Assembly (NCBI RefSeq): GCF_902491705.1
Contig: NZ_CABUIW010000031.1
Span: 1-24,913, forward strand
DNA from: an uncultured Lactobacillus sp.
GTDB taxonomy: Bacteria; Bacillota; Bacilli; Lactobacillales; Lactobacillaceae
Reading direction: 5' to 3'
DNA length: 24,913 nucleotides
The position numbers were made by a program, and so were the translations under genes. A model generated the notes under the pieces. The model saw nothing but the letters and a program-made list of their open reading frames with translations, did not search any database and was not told the DNA's origin. Of this stretch, positions 6,372 to 13,958 are shown piece by piece. The number at the start of each line of letters is the position of its first letter. Position 1 is the first letter of the stretch.

Positions 6372-6536
6372 AGCTTTCACCTCGGTAACTTAAATATATT
6401 TGAGGGGTGCATAGCCATGAAAAGTTACTAGGCCCTGGTATTACACAGAACCTATCAAAAATTATATCAAAAGTTCATTAAGCTGTGTGCTCTATTTTCA
6501 TTTTATGCAAAATAATTATTGCAGGGACTTAAAAAA

Positions 6537-6565
6537 GAAGACGATCGCACGATCGTCTTCTTTTT
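6537..6565 (-). terminator. Bidirectional terminator after the CPBP protease gene
   Basis: GAAGACGATCG (6537-6547) pairs with CGATCGTCTTC (6550-6560) around a 2-base gap, with six As before and five Ts after. It ends the CPBP transcript on the minus strand and insulates it from the toxin module. Confidence 0.85.
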
Positions 6566-6636
6566 GTATGTTTTTGCCACGATGAGCTTATAATATTAGT
6601 TCTTTGAAAATTATAACATCATATCGCTGTAGTCGC

Positions 6637-7851
6637 CTACACAGCGGCTACTTTTGTATTTTCAACATATTTACTGATATTCTTATCAATAATGCTTCTG
6701 GCTGTCTTACTATATAAAATTATCGCTGCCAAAATTAATGGAATTATCGTAACAGCAGCCAATTCTACAATTTCAGTGTTTCCATTATTCGCCAAAATTC
6801 CACCATATCCTAAAGGAGTTACAGAATAGCTTAAATAGTCAGCAAAGGCATGCAATGCCATCGTTAGCCATAACTTGCCAGAATATAAGAAGATAATTCC
6901 TAAAAGGCATCCCCAACCAAAGGAATGTAAAATTTTAAATACTACATAATTTACAGTAGCACCAGGGGTTGAAAAGCTAAGAATATGAAGAACTGAAAAA
7001 ATCAGTGAACTAATGATGATGGAATATGAAGTTCTTCCCTTTCTTTTAGAAAGCAGAGTCAAAAGTGTTAATAAAAAGATATATCTGGCACTTTCCTCCA
7101 TAATCCCAGCATCTAAAGCAGAGAAGTAAAGATTCCAAATGTTGTGCATCGTTGCCGACTCATTAGGATTAATAAGTGAGAAATCCCACTTCCAAAAGCA
7201 AAAGGCTTGGCTCCAATCTGAGGCAGATAAAACAAATATATTGAATAAACTAATCCATACCGTAATACCCATCAAAATTAATAAGAATAGATAATAAATC
7301 ACTGTTGAATCTTTTATCTTTAAATTAAAGCGAAATCTGTAGCCCCAACCAGTAATAGCCAAATATGTATATTCAAGAAATATTAATGCTAAAAGCAATT
7401 GGCTCTTATTCAATCCAATAATAAATTGACTTCCGCCTATATTTATTAACGAAAATGAAATAAGAAATAGACTTATAATTAACCAGATTGTAGCTGCCAA
7501 TTGCAAAATAGGCTTTGTGATATTGCCATAATCGTTAACTATAACTGGAATCAATATCACAAGCATTCCAATAAAATATAGAACATATAGTACTGTATCA
7601 AAATTCGCAAAAGACTTTATTAATACTTTTAAGATATTACAGTAATCATATAAAAATATGTATGGCGACACCACAATATTTAAAATACGTGATACATGTT
7701 TCGTACCTTTATACATAAAGAAAAATGATAGCAATAGAAGTACTATATTAATCAAATTTAATGGATTACGTTGAATCGTGAATAAAATAAATGACAAAAG
7801 AACTGTAAGCACTATTTGCCACTTAAAAAGAGCATTACACCATTTTTTCAT
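6637..7851 (-). CDS. CPBP-family intramembrane glutamic endopeptidase (Abi/CAAX-like)
   Basis: A 404-residue polytopic membrane protein with roughly ten hydrophobic segments. The C-terminal half carries the CPBP motifs: EESAR with Glu-252, Glu-253 and Arg-256, FSVLH with His-289, and HAFAD with His-334 and Asp-338. These form the glutamate/histidine active site of the CAAX protease and bacteriocin-processing family. The N-terminal 190 residues add extra membrane helices not needed for the core. In lactobacilli such proteins occur beside bacteriocin loci as processing or self-immunity factors, but no bacteriocin gene is seen here. It lies behind the S-layer gene, separated by that gene's terminator. 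GAGG about eight bases before the ATG supports the start. The substrate is unknown. Confidence 0.8.
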   Translation of the reverse strand: MKKWCNALFKWQIVLTVLLSFILFTIQRNPLNLINIVLLLLSFFFMYKGTKHVSRILNIVVSPYIFLYDYCNILKVLIKSFANFDTVLYVLYFIGMLVILIPVIVNDYGNITKPILQLAATIWLIISLFLISFSLINIGGSQFIIGLNKSQLLLALIFLEYTYLAITGWGYRFRFNLKIKDSTVIYYLFLLILMGITVWISLFNIFVLSASDWSQAFCFWKWDFSLINPNESATMHNIWNLYFSALDAGIMEESARYIFLLTLLTLLSKRKGRTSYSIIISSLIFSVLHILSFSTPGATVNYVVFKILHSFGWGCLLGIIFLYSGKLWLTMALHAFADYLSYSVTPLGYGGILANNGNTEIVELAAVTIIPLILAAIILYSKTARSIIDKNISKYVENTKVAAV

Positions 7852-7917
7852 TTTAATTGCCTCTATCCCCTTTGTAAAATTAGTCTCATTACGTTATTTC
7901 ATTGATTACTATAACAG

Positions 7918-7949
7918 CAAAAAAGGTCGGTGCAAATGCACTGACCTTT
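7918..7949 (-). terminator. Terminator of the S-layer gene
   Basis: On the minus strand AAAGGTC pairs with GACCTTT, continuing through one wobble pair into GTGCA/TGCAC around a short loop, followed by a T run (7918-7924 image). It sits 30 bp past the stop at 7980. Confidence 0.85.
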
Positions 7950-7979
7950 CTCTTATTTATTCAGTTTCTTATTCGAATT

Positions 7980-9398
7980 TTATCGAGCTGCGCTCAAGTT
8001 AGCTGCCTTGATGTAACGCTTGTTGTTGTTTCTGCATCCTTCAATTCTGTAGTACTTCTTACCGTTCTTGAATCTCATTGCAGGACCGTAAGTAGTTACA
8101 GTTTGACCCTTATACATCTTACCAGTACCCGGCGTACGACGGTATGATGACCAGTAAATGTAAGCGTTGTGAGTCAAGGTACGAGTGTTACCAGTAATGT
8201 TGGTTACACGAACGTATTCATCCTTATTAGCAACCTTGTAGTAAGTCTTGCCCTTGATAGTTACAACAGTTGGAACGATGTCAATGTTGTTATATGCGTA
8301 GTACATGTGACCTAAGTAGTTACCGGCTCTGTCGTAAGCTCTTGAGTCAATCATTACAGTGTGTGATTCAGTGTTGGAATCAGTAGTGTTGTTGTTTTGA
8401 GTACTAAATACACTAGTTAATACGTATTCGTTAGAATTTGCGCTATTAATACGAGTGTATGAAGTACCATTTACATTTACAGTACCGAAAGTTGGAACTT
8501 GAGTACCACTCTTGATAGTAGTTGAAGTTGAATTTACGGCATTACCAGTAATTCTGTAAACTGGAATATCAGCATTGTTTGCTGCAGTTGCAGTTTGATA
8601 CTTAGCACCAGCTACACCAACTTGAATATTAAATGTCAAAGTTACAGTACGCTTAGTGTTGCCATCAGTAGCTGAAACAGTTACTGGGTAAGTACCACCA
8701 ACAGCAGTATTAACCTTTGAAGTATCAACAGTTACAGTCAATGGAGTAGTGCTTTGAGCTGCAGTTGCAGTAAAAGCAGCTTGAATAGCTGCAGTATTAA
8801 CAGTACCGTTTAAAGCAACAGTAGTAAATGATGCATTACCCATATCAGTTGATGAAAGGGTTTGTGACTTGTGATATTGTTTGCTATTAAAAGTAATAGT
8901 TGGGTTCAAACTAGTATCACTTGAAGCATCATAAGGTGTTACAGTCAAGTTAAATGTAGCTGCAGTATCACTACCGTAAGTAACTGGGATACTAATTACA
9001 AATGGGGTTGCAGGTGAAGTAAAGTTACCTTGTGCATCAACACTAACTTGGTTTAATGCTAAAGCAGCACGTACAGCTGATTGAACATTACCAGTGTTCA
9101 ATGGTCTTGCAGCATCTTTACCGATCTTAAATTTATAATTTGAAGTAATCTTATTAACAATAGCATTTAAACTATTTTCATTACTACTCAAATTAATAGA
9201 ATCGCTATAACTGTTTGAGTTAGCATCTTTTGTAAGAGCCTTACCATCTTTATCTACAATAGAGATAACTTGTGCTGTTGATGTAGTCTTTGTAGTAGCT
9301 GGTGCAGCACTTACTGGTGTAACAACACTAGTTGCAACAGGTGCAACTGCTAACAAAGCAGCAGCAGCCAAACCTAACATTTTTCTATTTTTCTTCAT
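7980..9398 (-). CDS. S-layer protein with two C-terminal SLAP domains
   Basis: A 472-residue secreted protein. Residues 1-32 are a Sec signal (MKKNRKMLGLAAAALLAVAP, cleavage near VSAA). The Ser/Thr/Ala-rich region up to about 285 resembles the SlpA/CbsA lattice domains, with the phrase NTGNVQSAVRAALALNQVSV. From about 285 to the end are SLAP-type repeats rich in Tyr and Lys (YYKVANKDEYVRVTNI; GKKYYRIEG...RYIKAANLSAAR), which bind the secondary wall polymer. Length fits S-layer proteins of the acidophilus group (about 440-475). AAGGAGA is seven bases before the ATG, an extended -10 promoter lies upstream and the leader has an 8-bp stem, all signs of high expression. Unusually, Cys-455 lies in the last repeat; these proteins generally lack Cys. 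Whether it is the main or an auxiliary S-layer protein is unclear. Confidence 0.88.
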   Translation of the reverse strand: MKKNRKMLGLAAAALLAVAPVATSVVTPVSAAPATTKTTSTAQVISIVDKDGKALTKDANSNSYSDSINLSSNENSLNAIVNKITSNYKFKIGKDAARPLNTGNVQSAVRAALALNQVSVDAQGNFTSPATPFVISIPVTYGSDTAATFNLTVTPYDASSDTSLNPTITFNSKQYHKSQTLSSTDMGNASFTTVALNGTVNTAAIQAAFTATAAQSTTPLTVTVDTSKVNTAVGGTYPVTVSATDGNTKRTVTLTFNIQVGVAGAKYQTATAANNADIPVYRITGNAVNSTSTTIKSGTQVPTFGTVNVNGTSYTRINSANSNEYVLTSVFSTQNNNTTDSNTESHTVMIDSRAYDRAGNYLGHMYYAYNNIDIVPTVVTIKGKTYYKVANKDEYVRVTNITGNTRTLTHNAYIYWSSYRRTPGTGKMYKGQTVTTYGPAMRFKNGKKYYRIEGCRNNNKRYIKAANLSAAR

Positions 9399-9428
9399 TA
9401 TGTGGTCTCCTTTTCAGAAAAACTCATT

Positions 9429-9459
9429 AAGTAAGCCAATTTTTATCTCCTGCTTACTT
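9429..9459 (-). promoter_or_regulatory. S-layer mRNA leader hairpin
   Basis: On the minus strand AAGTAAGC pairs perfectly with GCTTACTT (8 bp). The 15-base loop holds a decoy Shine-Dalgarno (AGGAGA). It lies between the promoter and the true ribosome site, as in stabilising leaders of slpA-type mRNAs. Confidence 0.6.
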
Positions 9460-9467
9460 GTGAATCT

Positions 9468-9496
9468 ATTATACCATTTTCCCTATCATTGTATAA
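9468..9496 (-). promoter_or_regulatory. S-layer gene promoter (extended -10)
   Basis: On the minus strand TGGTATAAT gives an extended -10 (TATAAT at 9468-9473). TTATAC at 9491-9496 with 17-bp spacing is the best -35, a weak one. Confidence 0.6.
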
Positions 9497-9501
9497 AAAC
9501 A

Positions 9502-9579
9502 ATGCTTGAAACTGGTACGCGATTTTCAGAAGTTACCCTTCCTCAAGTCGCCAAAGATATGCTACAACAAGAAAGTTAA
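9502..9579 (+). pseudogene. Possible 25-codon gene remnant
   Basis: The frame reads MLETGTRFSEVTLPQVAKDM and then LQQES before TAA. Its composition is protein-like (amphipathic, charged), unlike the surrounding AT-rich spacer, and there is no ribosome site. It may be the tail of a decayed gene. I do not recognise the family, and it could be chance. Confidence 0.2.
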
Positions 9580-9673
9580 ACTGTAGTTACCATACTTTTA
9601 CAAGTTTTATTCATAGCGTTACAGTTTTGTGAATTCAATCTCAAAGTCTTGACTTTTTACCACACGTATGTTT

Positions 9674-10714
9674 TTACTCACTCTTTACTAATAAATCTTC
9701 TTCATTAATAAAAGCAAGCTTTTGAATAAAAATGTAACGCATAATGCATCCCAATACCAGCGGCATCCCCGCAAACATAAGTAGTAAGAAAACAATCGCA
9801 ATTGGACCACCCGCCATATTCTGGTAAGCCGCAAGCGGACCAATCAATCCTGCTGAACCAAATCCAGCAGAGTTAGCTGTACCCGTAATGTTGAAGATCG
9901 CACCAACTAAGCCGGCAATTCCTGCAGAAATCAGCACTGGCACAAACAACTTAGGCTTCTTAAGCACATTAGCCATCTGAATCTTAGGTGTACCCAAGAA
10001 GTGTGCAATCGTCGTACCAAAACCGTTCACCTTAATACTCATAATTGCCAAAGTAAACGCACCAGCAGTAATTCCCAAGTTAGCACTACCTGATGCAATA
10101 CCTTCAACACCAATTGCCATCGCAATCCCTACAGAAGAAATCGGAGAAATAATCAATGCCGCAAAGATCGCACCCATGAACATCCCCATTACTAATGGTT
10201 GGAAGTCAGTCAATGTAGAAACTACACTACCAATCATGCCTGTAATCATCTTCGTGTAAGGCAAAGCAAATTGACCTAATCCCCCAGCAAACACCGCCAC
10301 TGATAATGGCAAGAACAATACAGTGTAGCTGCCTAACTTTGGTGTCAAAAACTTCACCAAGCTTGCCGCAATTAAAATCGTCAAAGCAATGTTAATTACA
10401 TCCCCTGATCCAGTTAACATAATGTGGCCGTTCTTCATTTCAAACGCGCCACTTGCAATCATTGCCGCAGCTGCCACTGATCCCGACTGAATCAAGTTAA
10501 ATTTAAGCAGGTATGACACACATAGCCCAGCAAACACTGCCAGCAAATTTTGCATTAATGATGTCATGGTCAAGATATCTTGTGCACCTGGCCAAAAGCT
10601 GGTCATACTCTTCATCAGTTCATTAATCAACGCCCCAGGCACCAGCGCGATAACCACGCCCGAGCTTACACCATTTAAGATGTTAAATATGTTTTCTTTA
10701 AACTCTTTTCGCAT
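9674..10714 (-). CDS. PTS EIIC-like membrane protein, PfoR type
   Basis: A 346-residue, very hydrophobic protein with about ten membrane segments. Gly- and Ala-rich helices (GVSSGVVIALVPGALINEL; GIAMAIGVEGIASGSANLGI) and the loop IMSIKVNGFGTTIAHFLGTP match the PfoR/PTS_EIIC_2 group. Members are annotated as sugar permeases or, in Clostridium, as a toxin-regulation protein. No EIIA, EIIB or metabolic gene is adjacent, so the substrate cannot be stated and phosphotransfer is unproven. AGAGGAAG before the ATG supports the start. Expression probably passes through a leader with a terminator (10747-10863), so it appears to be controlled by attenuation. No convincing terminator is seen downstream. 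Confidence 0.8.
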   Translation of the reverse strand: MRKEFKENIFNILNGVSSGVVIALVPGALINELMKSMTSFWPGAQDILTMTSLMQNLLAVFAGLCVSYLLKFNLIQSGSVAAAAMIASGAFEMKNGHIMLTGSGDVINIALTILIAASLVKFLTPKLGSYTVLFLPLSVAVFAGGLGQFALPYTKMITGMIGSVVSTLTDFQPLVMGMFMGAIFAALIISPISSVGIAMAIGVEGIASGSANLGITAGAFTLAIMSIKVNGFGTTIAHFLGTPKIQMANVLKKPKLFVPVLISAGIAGLVGAIFNITGTANSAGFGSAGLIGPLAAYQNMAGGPIAIVFLLLMFAGMPLVLGCIMRYIFIQKLAFINEEDLLVKSE

Positions 10715-10746
10715 ACGCTTCCTCTTTCATGAATTTTCAAAAATAA

Positions 10747-10773
10747 AAAGCCCCAGAAATTATCTGGAGCTTT
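10747..10773 (-). terminator. Intrinsic terminator inside the leader of the PfoR-like gene
   Basis: On the minus strand AAAGCTCCAGA pairs with TCTGGGGCTTT (11 bp, one U-G) around a 5-base loop, followed by TTTATTTTTG. It lies 33 bp upstream of the 10714 start and downstream of the only visible promoter, so it is an attenuator candidate rather than the end of another gene. Confidence 0.7.
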
Positions 10774-10787
10774 ATTTAGTCTATCTA

Positions 10788-10863
10788 GAACTAGCTCGCA
10801 GAATTGTGCACGCCAAAAAGGCATTCAAAATTCTCATTCTAGTTCCCTATGTCCTTTATTATA
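10788..10863 (-). promoter_or_regulatory. Promoter and nested-stem leader RNA of the PfoR-like gene
   Basis: A TATAAT -10 lies at 10858-10863 (minus strand). Just after it the RNA can form three nested stems: GAACTAG (10839-10845 image) with CTAGTTC (10788-10794 image), AGAATT (10829-10834) with AATTCT (10800-10805), and ATGCC/GGCGT around T5 (10810-10824). The 3' strand region GAGCT can instead pair with AGCTC in the 5' arm of the following terminator, a possible antiterminator. It matches no riboswitch class I recognise. Confidence 0.45.
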
Positions 10864-11040
10864 CTTGAGTTTTATTCGGGATTCTATTTCAAAAACTTTA
10901 AATTTAAACTTCACTACAAATATTCAAAAGTGTCTATAACTGTACTATCCGTAAAAATTTGTACTTAATTTCAAGCCTCATATCCATTAGACTTTGTTCA
11001 AAAGTTCGATACAAGGTGTACAAAACAATACGAGGTATTT

Positions 11041-11886
11041 ATGAATAAGATAGATGAATTAATTAAGCAAGTGAAATTAGCCGATGCAATCGTTGTCGGC
11101 GGGGGCAGCGGTATGTCAAACGCCGCAGGAATGAACTTCTGGTATGAAGCAAGTCCCTTATTTTTAAAGTACATGCAATACTACCATGATAAATATCATT
11201 TTGCAGGTTTATTCAATGGTTACTACACAAAGTTTGACTCCAAAGAAGAGCGTTGGGCATATTTAATTTTGTCACTACATTTAATTTTTACCGAACCTGC
11301 TCAAAAGCCTACTTATGAATATTTAAGAAAGCTAATCGGCGATAAGCCAGTTCACTACATTACAACCAATCAAGATGGTTTATTCACCAGATATTTTGGC
11401 GAAAAAATCGTTAGTGAAATTCAAGGTTCAAACTTTTATTTTCAAAGTTCTAACCCCACTACTGACAAGCATCTCTATCCTGCTAAACCAATCGTTAAAG
11501 ATTTAATTGGCAAGATTAAGGACCACAAACTAGATAAGAAATACTTCCCAACAAGTAAAGTTGACGGCAGTCCCCTTATTCCATGGGTTCGTGGTCCAGA
11601 ATTCTTAGAAGACAAGCGCTATTACGACGAATATCAAAAAATCAATAATTTCATTGGTAAACATAAAGACAAACGGATTCTATTTTTAGAAATGGGTGTA
11701 GGTCGTATGACTCCTATGTTTATTCAAGAGCCATTCTGGGAAATGACCAAATATTTTGATAATTCCTTCTATATTAATATCAACCCTAAAGACGCAATAA
11801 CTAATCCACTAATTGAAGATAAATCATTATTAATCAAAGAAGACATTAATGAAGTTCTTAAAGAAGCTAGTTCAAAAATTAACTAA
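11041..11886 (+). CDS. Sirtuin-fold protein, class M-like, catalytic His replaced by Gln
   Basis: A 281-residue cytoplasmic protein with the Sir2 Rossmann features: VGGGSGMSNAAGMNF (residues 19-33, replacing GAGxS), TTNQDGLF with Asn-110 and Asp-112, and EMGVGRMTP near residue 220 in the nucleotide-binding part. The segment that normally reads ELHGS is EIQGS, so the catalytic His is Gln-128. The zinc ribbon has no CxxC pair. The N-x-D plus Gln set resembles class M sirtuins (SirTM), which ADP-ribosylate lipoylated GcvH-L. However, no macrodomain, GcvH-L or lipoate ligase gene is adjacent. GAGG lies five bases before the ATG. The next sirtuin gene begins 10 bp later, so the two are cotranscribed. 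ADP-ribosyl transfer is more likely than deacetylation; untested. Confidence 0.8.
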   Translation: MNKIDELIKQVKLADAIVVGGGSGMSNAAGMNFWYEASPLFLKYMQYYHDKYHFAGLFNGYYTKFDSKEERWAYLILSLHLIFTEPAQKPTYEYLRKLIGDKPVHYITTNQDGLFTRYFGEKIVSEIQGSNFYFQSSNPTTDKHLYPAKPIVKDLIGKIKDHKLDKKYFPTSKVDGSPLIPWVRGPEFLEDKRYYDEYQKINNFIGKHKDKRILFLEMGVGRMTPMFIQEPFWEMTKYFDNSFYININPKDAITNPLIEDKSLLIKEDINEVLKEASSKIN

Positions 11887-11896
11887 AGGAGATAAA

Positions 11897-13213
11897 ATGA
11901 GTAAAACTGCTACAACCGCCTCAAACTGGATCAAAGATGCCGACGCAATTTTGGTTACTGCCAGCAACGGCTTATCTATTTCAGAAGGTTTAAATTTATT
12001 CGCTAACGACAAAAAGTTAAAAGAAGTTCTAGGTGACTTAGTTGATAAATATCACTTGGGCAGTCTACTAGAAGCTACGTCTTTCCCATATAAGAGTCAA
12101 CTTGATCACTGGCGTGCTATTGCCAGAATGGTTGAATACTACGGCAATAACTACGAACCATCAGACTACATGAGTGACATTAAGGAAATCATCGGTGACA
12201 AGCCATACTACGTTTGGACTTCCAACATCGACCACCACTTTGCTTTATCTGGTTTCAAGAATGTCTTTGAAATGGAAGGCAACTGGTTTGAAGCCATTTG
12301 TTCTAAGGAACCTGAAAAGCATGGCAAGTATTACTTAGGCAATAAGTTGCACGAAATCTACATGAAGGATCAAGACGGCACTTTAACTGAAGACGACATC
12401 CCTGTCTGTGACAAGTGTGGTGCAGAACTCGACTTAAACATGCCTTCAGAAAGCTTCCAAGTAGACGAAGAAAAGCTTGTTGAACTTCAAAAGTTCATTG
12501 AAAAGTACATGGACAAAAACTTGCTTGTTCTTGAATTAGGTATTGGACCAAGAAATCAAATGATCAAGGCTCCTTCAATGAACATGATTGCTGCAGGTTC
12601 AAACAGCCACTACATCACTATCAACCAAGGCCAATTATCAATTCCAGATCAAATTGCTGATCGTTCAATTGGCTTTGATTCTTCAATTTCACTTGCATTC
12701 AAGGAATTACTTTCAGGTAAAGACATGGGTGCTAAGACTGTCGGTCCAGTTAAGAGACAAAAATTGACACCTAAGCAAATTAAAGAACAAGCTAAGGCAT
12801 TAGAGAAGTTTTACCCATACTTTATGATTGATGGCGCTCGCTACGGCGGTACGCCAATGTACATGACTATTGATAAAGATCACCCATCTAATTTACACGC
12901 TACTGAATACGGTCAAGGTTTGATGTATGACATGGGTGACCCAGTAATTGTTCACTGCTTCACCCAACAAGGCCAATACTACAAGGTACGCATGGGATTA
13001 GATAAAGAAAAAGACGAAGTGCACTCCTTCTACATTGATCCAGGTACATTCTTTGCAGTTGAAATCGTACCAAATGGCAACTCAGGCTTCTCAGTTATTA
13101 ACACTGAAGTTTCAAACAGTTCTGCTCAAACTTTGGTACCAAAGACCGATACTTTACTTCGTCTTTTCCCAGACCAACGTGATGTTATCAATAAGTTCTC
13201 TGTTTTTGATTAA
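11897..13213 (+). CDS. Sirtuin-fold protein with extra C-terminal domain, catalytic His replaced by Glu
   Basis: A 438-residue protein. The start at 11897 has AGGAGA seven bases before it; a frame open from 11849 lies inside the preceding gene and is discarded. Residues 17-33 (AILVTASNGLSISEGLN) and 107-112 (WTSNID) match the Sir2 NAD site, and VLELGIGPRNQMI near 221-233 the later nucleotide loop. The catalytic His position is Glu-127 in FEMEGNWFEAIC. A partial zinc ribbon remains with Cys-135, Cys-171 and Cys-174, one Cys short of four. After a basic linker (VKRQKLTPKQIKEQ) a domain of about 140 residues follows with no relative I recognise. It is translationally close to the first sirtuin, so the two may form a complex. 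The function is unknown. Confidence 0.78.
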   Translation: MSKTATTASNWIKDADAILVTASNGLSISEGLNLFANDKKLKEVLGDLVDKYHLGSLLEATSFPYKSQLDHWRAIARMVEYYGNNYEPSDYMSDIKEIIGDKPYYVWTSNIDHHFALSGFKNVFEMEGNWFEAICSKEPEKHGKYYLGNKLHEIYMKDQDGTLTEDDIPVCDKCGAELDLNMPSESFQVDEEKLVELQKFIEKYMDKNLLVLELGIGPRNQMIKAPSMNMIAAGSNSHYITINQGQLSIPDQIADRSIGFDSSISLAFKELLSGKDMGAKTVGPVKRQKLTPKQIKEQAKALEKFYPYFMIDGARYGGTPMYMTIDKDHPSNLHATEYGQGLMYDMGDPVIVHCFTQQGQYYKVRMGLDKEKDEVHSFYIDPGTFFAVEIVPNGNSGFSVINTEVSNSSAQTLVPKTDTLLRLFPDQRDVINKFSVFD

Positions 13214-13247
13214 TTTGTTAGAATAAGCACAGAAATGAGTTGATATT

Positions 13248-13844
13248 ATGAAAGAAATAAAGCATCGAAAAACTGATCGTCGTACCTTATATACATTGAG
13301 TGTAATCAAAAATACTTTTTTACAATTAGTTAAGCAAAAAAGCTACAATCAGATTACGATCACAGAGTTATGCCGCTTAGCTGACATTACTCGCTCCACC
13401 TTTTATATTCATTACAACTCAATTACTGATGTCTTAAATGATGTGCTTGATGATGCATTGCAATTAACCAATGAAGACGATGACTTTGATATTAAAGGTT
13501 CTGACCTTTCATTTGATTATTTAAGCCAAAATGAATCATTGATCCCAGCTTGTCAAAGAATTGGAGATTCTAACAAGTATCAACAGTTGTTAATGGATCC
13601 AGATCTTAGCGAGTACATCATTGGCAGAATCATGGCACATGAACGTGATCGCGTTATTCCTTCAATCATGAAGAAGACTGGCCTTTCTAAAGAAGATGCC
13701 GAAACCCTATTTATTTACACAATCCACGGTTCTTTTGCGGTTAATCGATTGCACCACTTTAAGAAAGATGAGAAGTGGTCGCATGATGTCCAGATGCTTA
13801 ATCGCTTTTCCGAAGCTGGATATAAAAATGCAAAATTGAAGTAG
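13248..13844 (+). CDS. TetR/AcrR-like transcriptional regulator
   Basis: A 198-residue regulator. Residues 10-60 form a TetR-type helix-turn-helix (KNTFLQLVKQKSYNQITITE, then LCRLADITRSTFYIHYNSI), with the hallmark TFYxHY recognition helix. The rest is an all-helical ligand/dimer domain; the HTH resembles the DhaS-like and TetR_C_7 groups of Firmicutes. It lies 34 bp after the second sirtuin gene in the same direction, so it is probably the regulator of that operon, although its ribosome site (GAGTTGA) is weak. A terminator follows 8 bp after the stop. The ligand is unknown. Confidence 0.8.
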   Translation: MKEIKHRKTDRRTLYTLSVIKNTFLQLVKQKSYNQITITELCRLADITRSTFYIHYNSITDVLNDVLDDALQLTNEDDDFDIKGSDLSFDYLSQNESLIPACQRIGDSNKYQQLLMDPDLSEYIIGRIMAHERDRVIPSIMKKTGLSKEDAETLFIYTIHGSFAVNRLHHFKKDEKWSHDVQMLNRFSEAGYKNAKLK

Positions 13845-13852
13845 AAAAAAGA

Positions 13853-13877
13853 CACGCAAAAATTGCGTGCCTTTTTT
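13853..13877 (+). terminator. Bidirectional terminator between the sirtuin and PTS operons
   Basis: CACGCAA (13853-13859) pairs with TTGCGTG (13863-13869) around AAA, then CC and T6. The A run before it gives a T run on the other strand, so it also ends the ChbG/EIIC transcript from the opposite side. Confidence 0.88.
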
Positions 13878-13958
13878 AGTCTAAATTATAATTAATGCTT
13901 ATTTATTCTGCACAGCATGTTCTTCAGTCAAAAATCTAAAGAGGGGGGATTTTACTGA

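Larger units (their letters stand above)
5856..6383. repeat. Tandem duplication of a type I toxin-antitoxin module
   Basis: Two imperfect units in the same orientation, about 255 bp apart. Both hold, in order on the plus strand, a sRNA promoter (TCATTGCGTTTTG, then the -10), a TTAATATGACT segment, the hairpin GTGTGGGCTAATCCTTGTGA, the reverse-strand toxin frame, and the reverse-strand ribosome site and start (TTTGTCATAG, TTTCACCTC). Unit 2 differs by an extra hairpin at 6161-6189, an 11-bp insertion within the toxin frame and five additional codons near its end. Confidence 0.7.

Noticed and set aside
5712..6636. CRISPR array or mobile element remnant in the repeated region after eno
   Set aside because: The repeats are only two long units with coding and promoter structure, not short regularly spaced repeats; no transposase or IS ends were seen.
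6637..9398. Bacteriocin locus around the CPBP protease
   Set aside because: No small peptide with a double-Gly leader, no transporter and no histidine kinase nearby; the adjacent gene is an S-layer protein.
9643..9656. AAAGTCTTGACTTT palindrome as the terminator of the PfoR-like gene
   Set aside because: Six-base stem with a two-base loop and no T run on the minus strand; not a credible terminator.
11849..11896. N-terminal extension of the second sirtuin
   Set aside because: It lies inside the end of the first sirtuin in another frame; AGGAGA precedes 11897.
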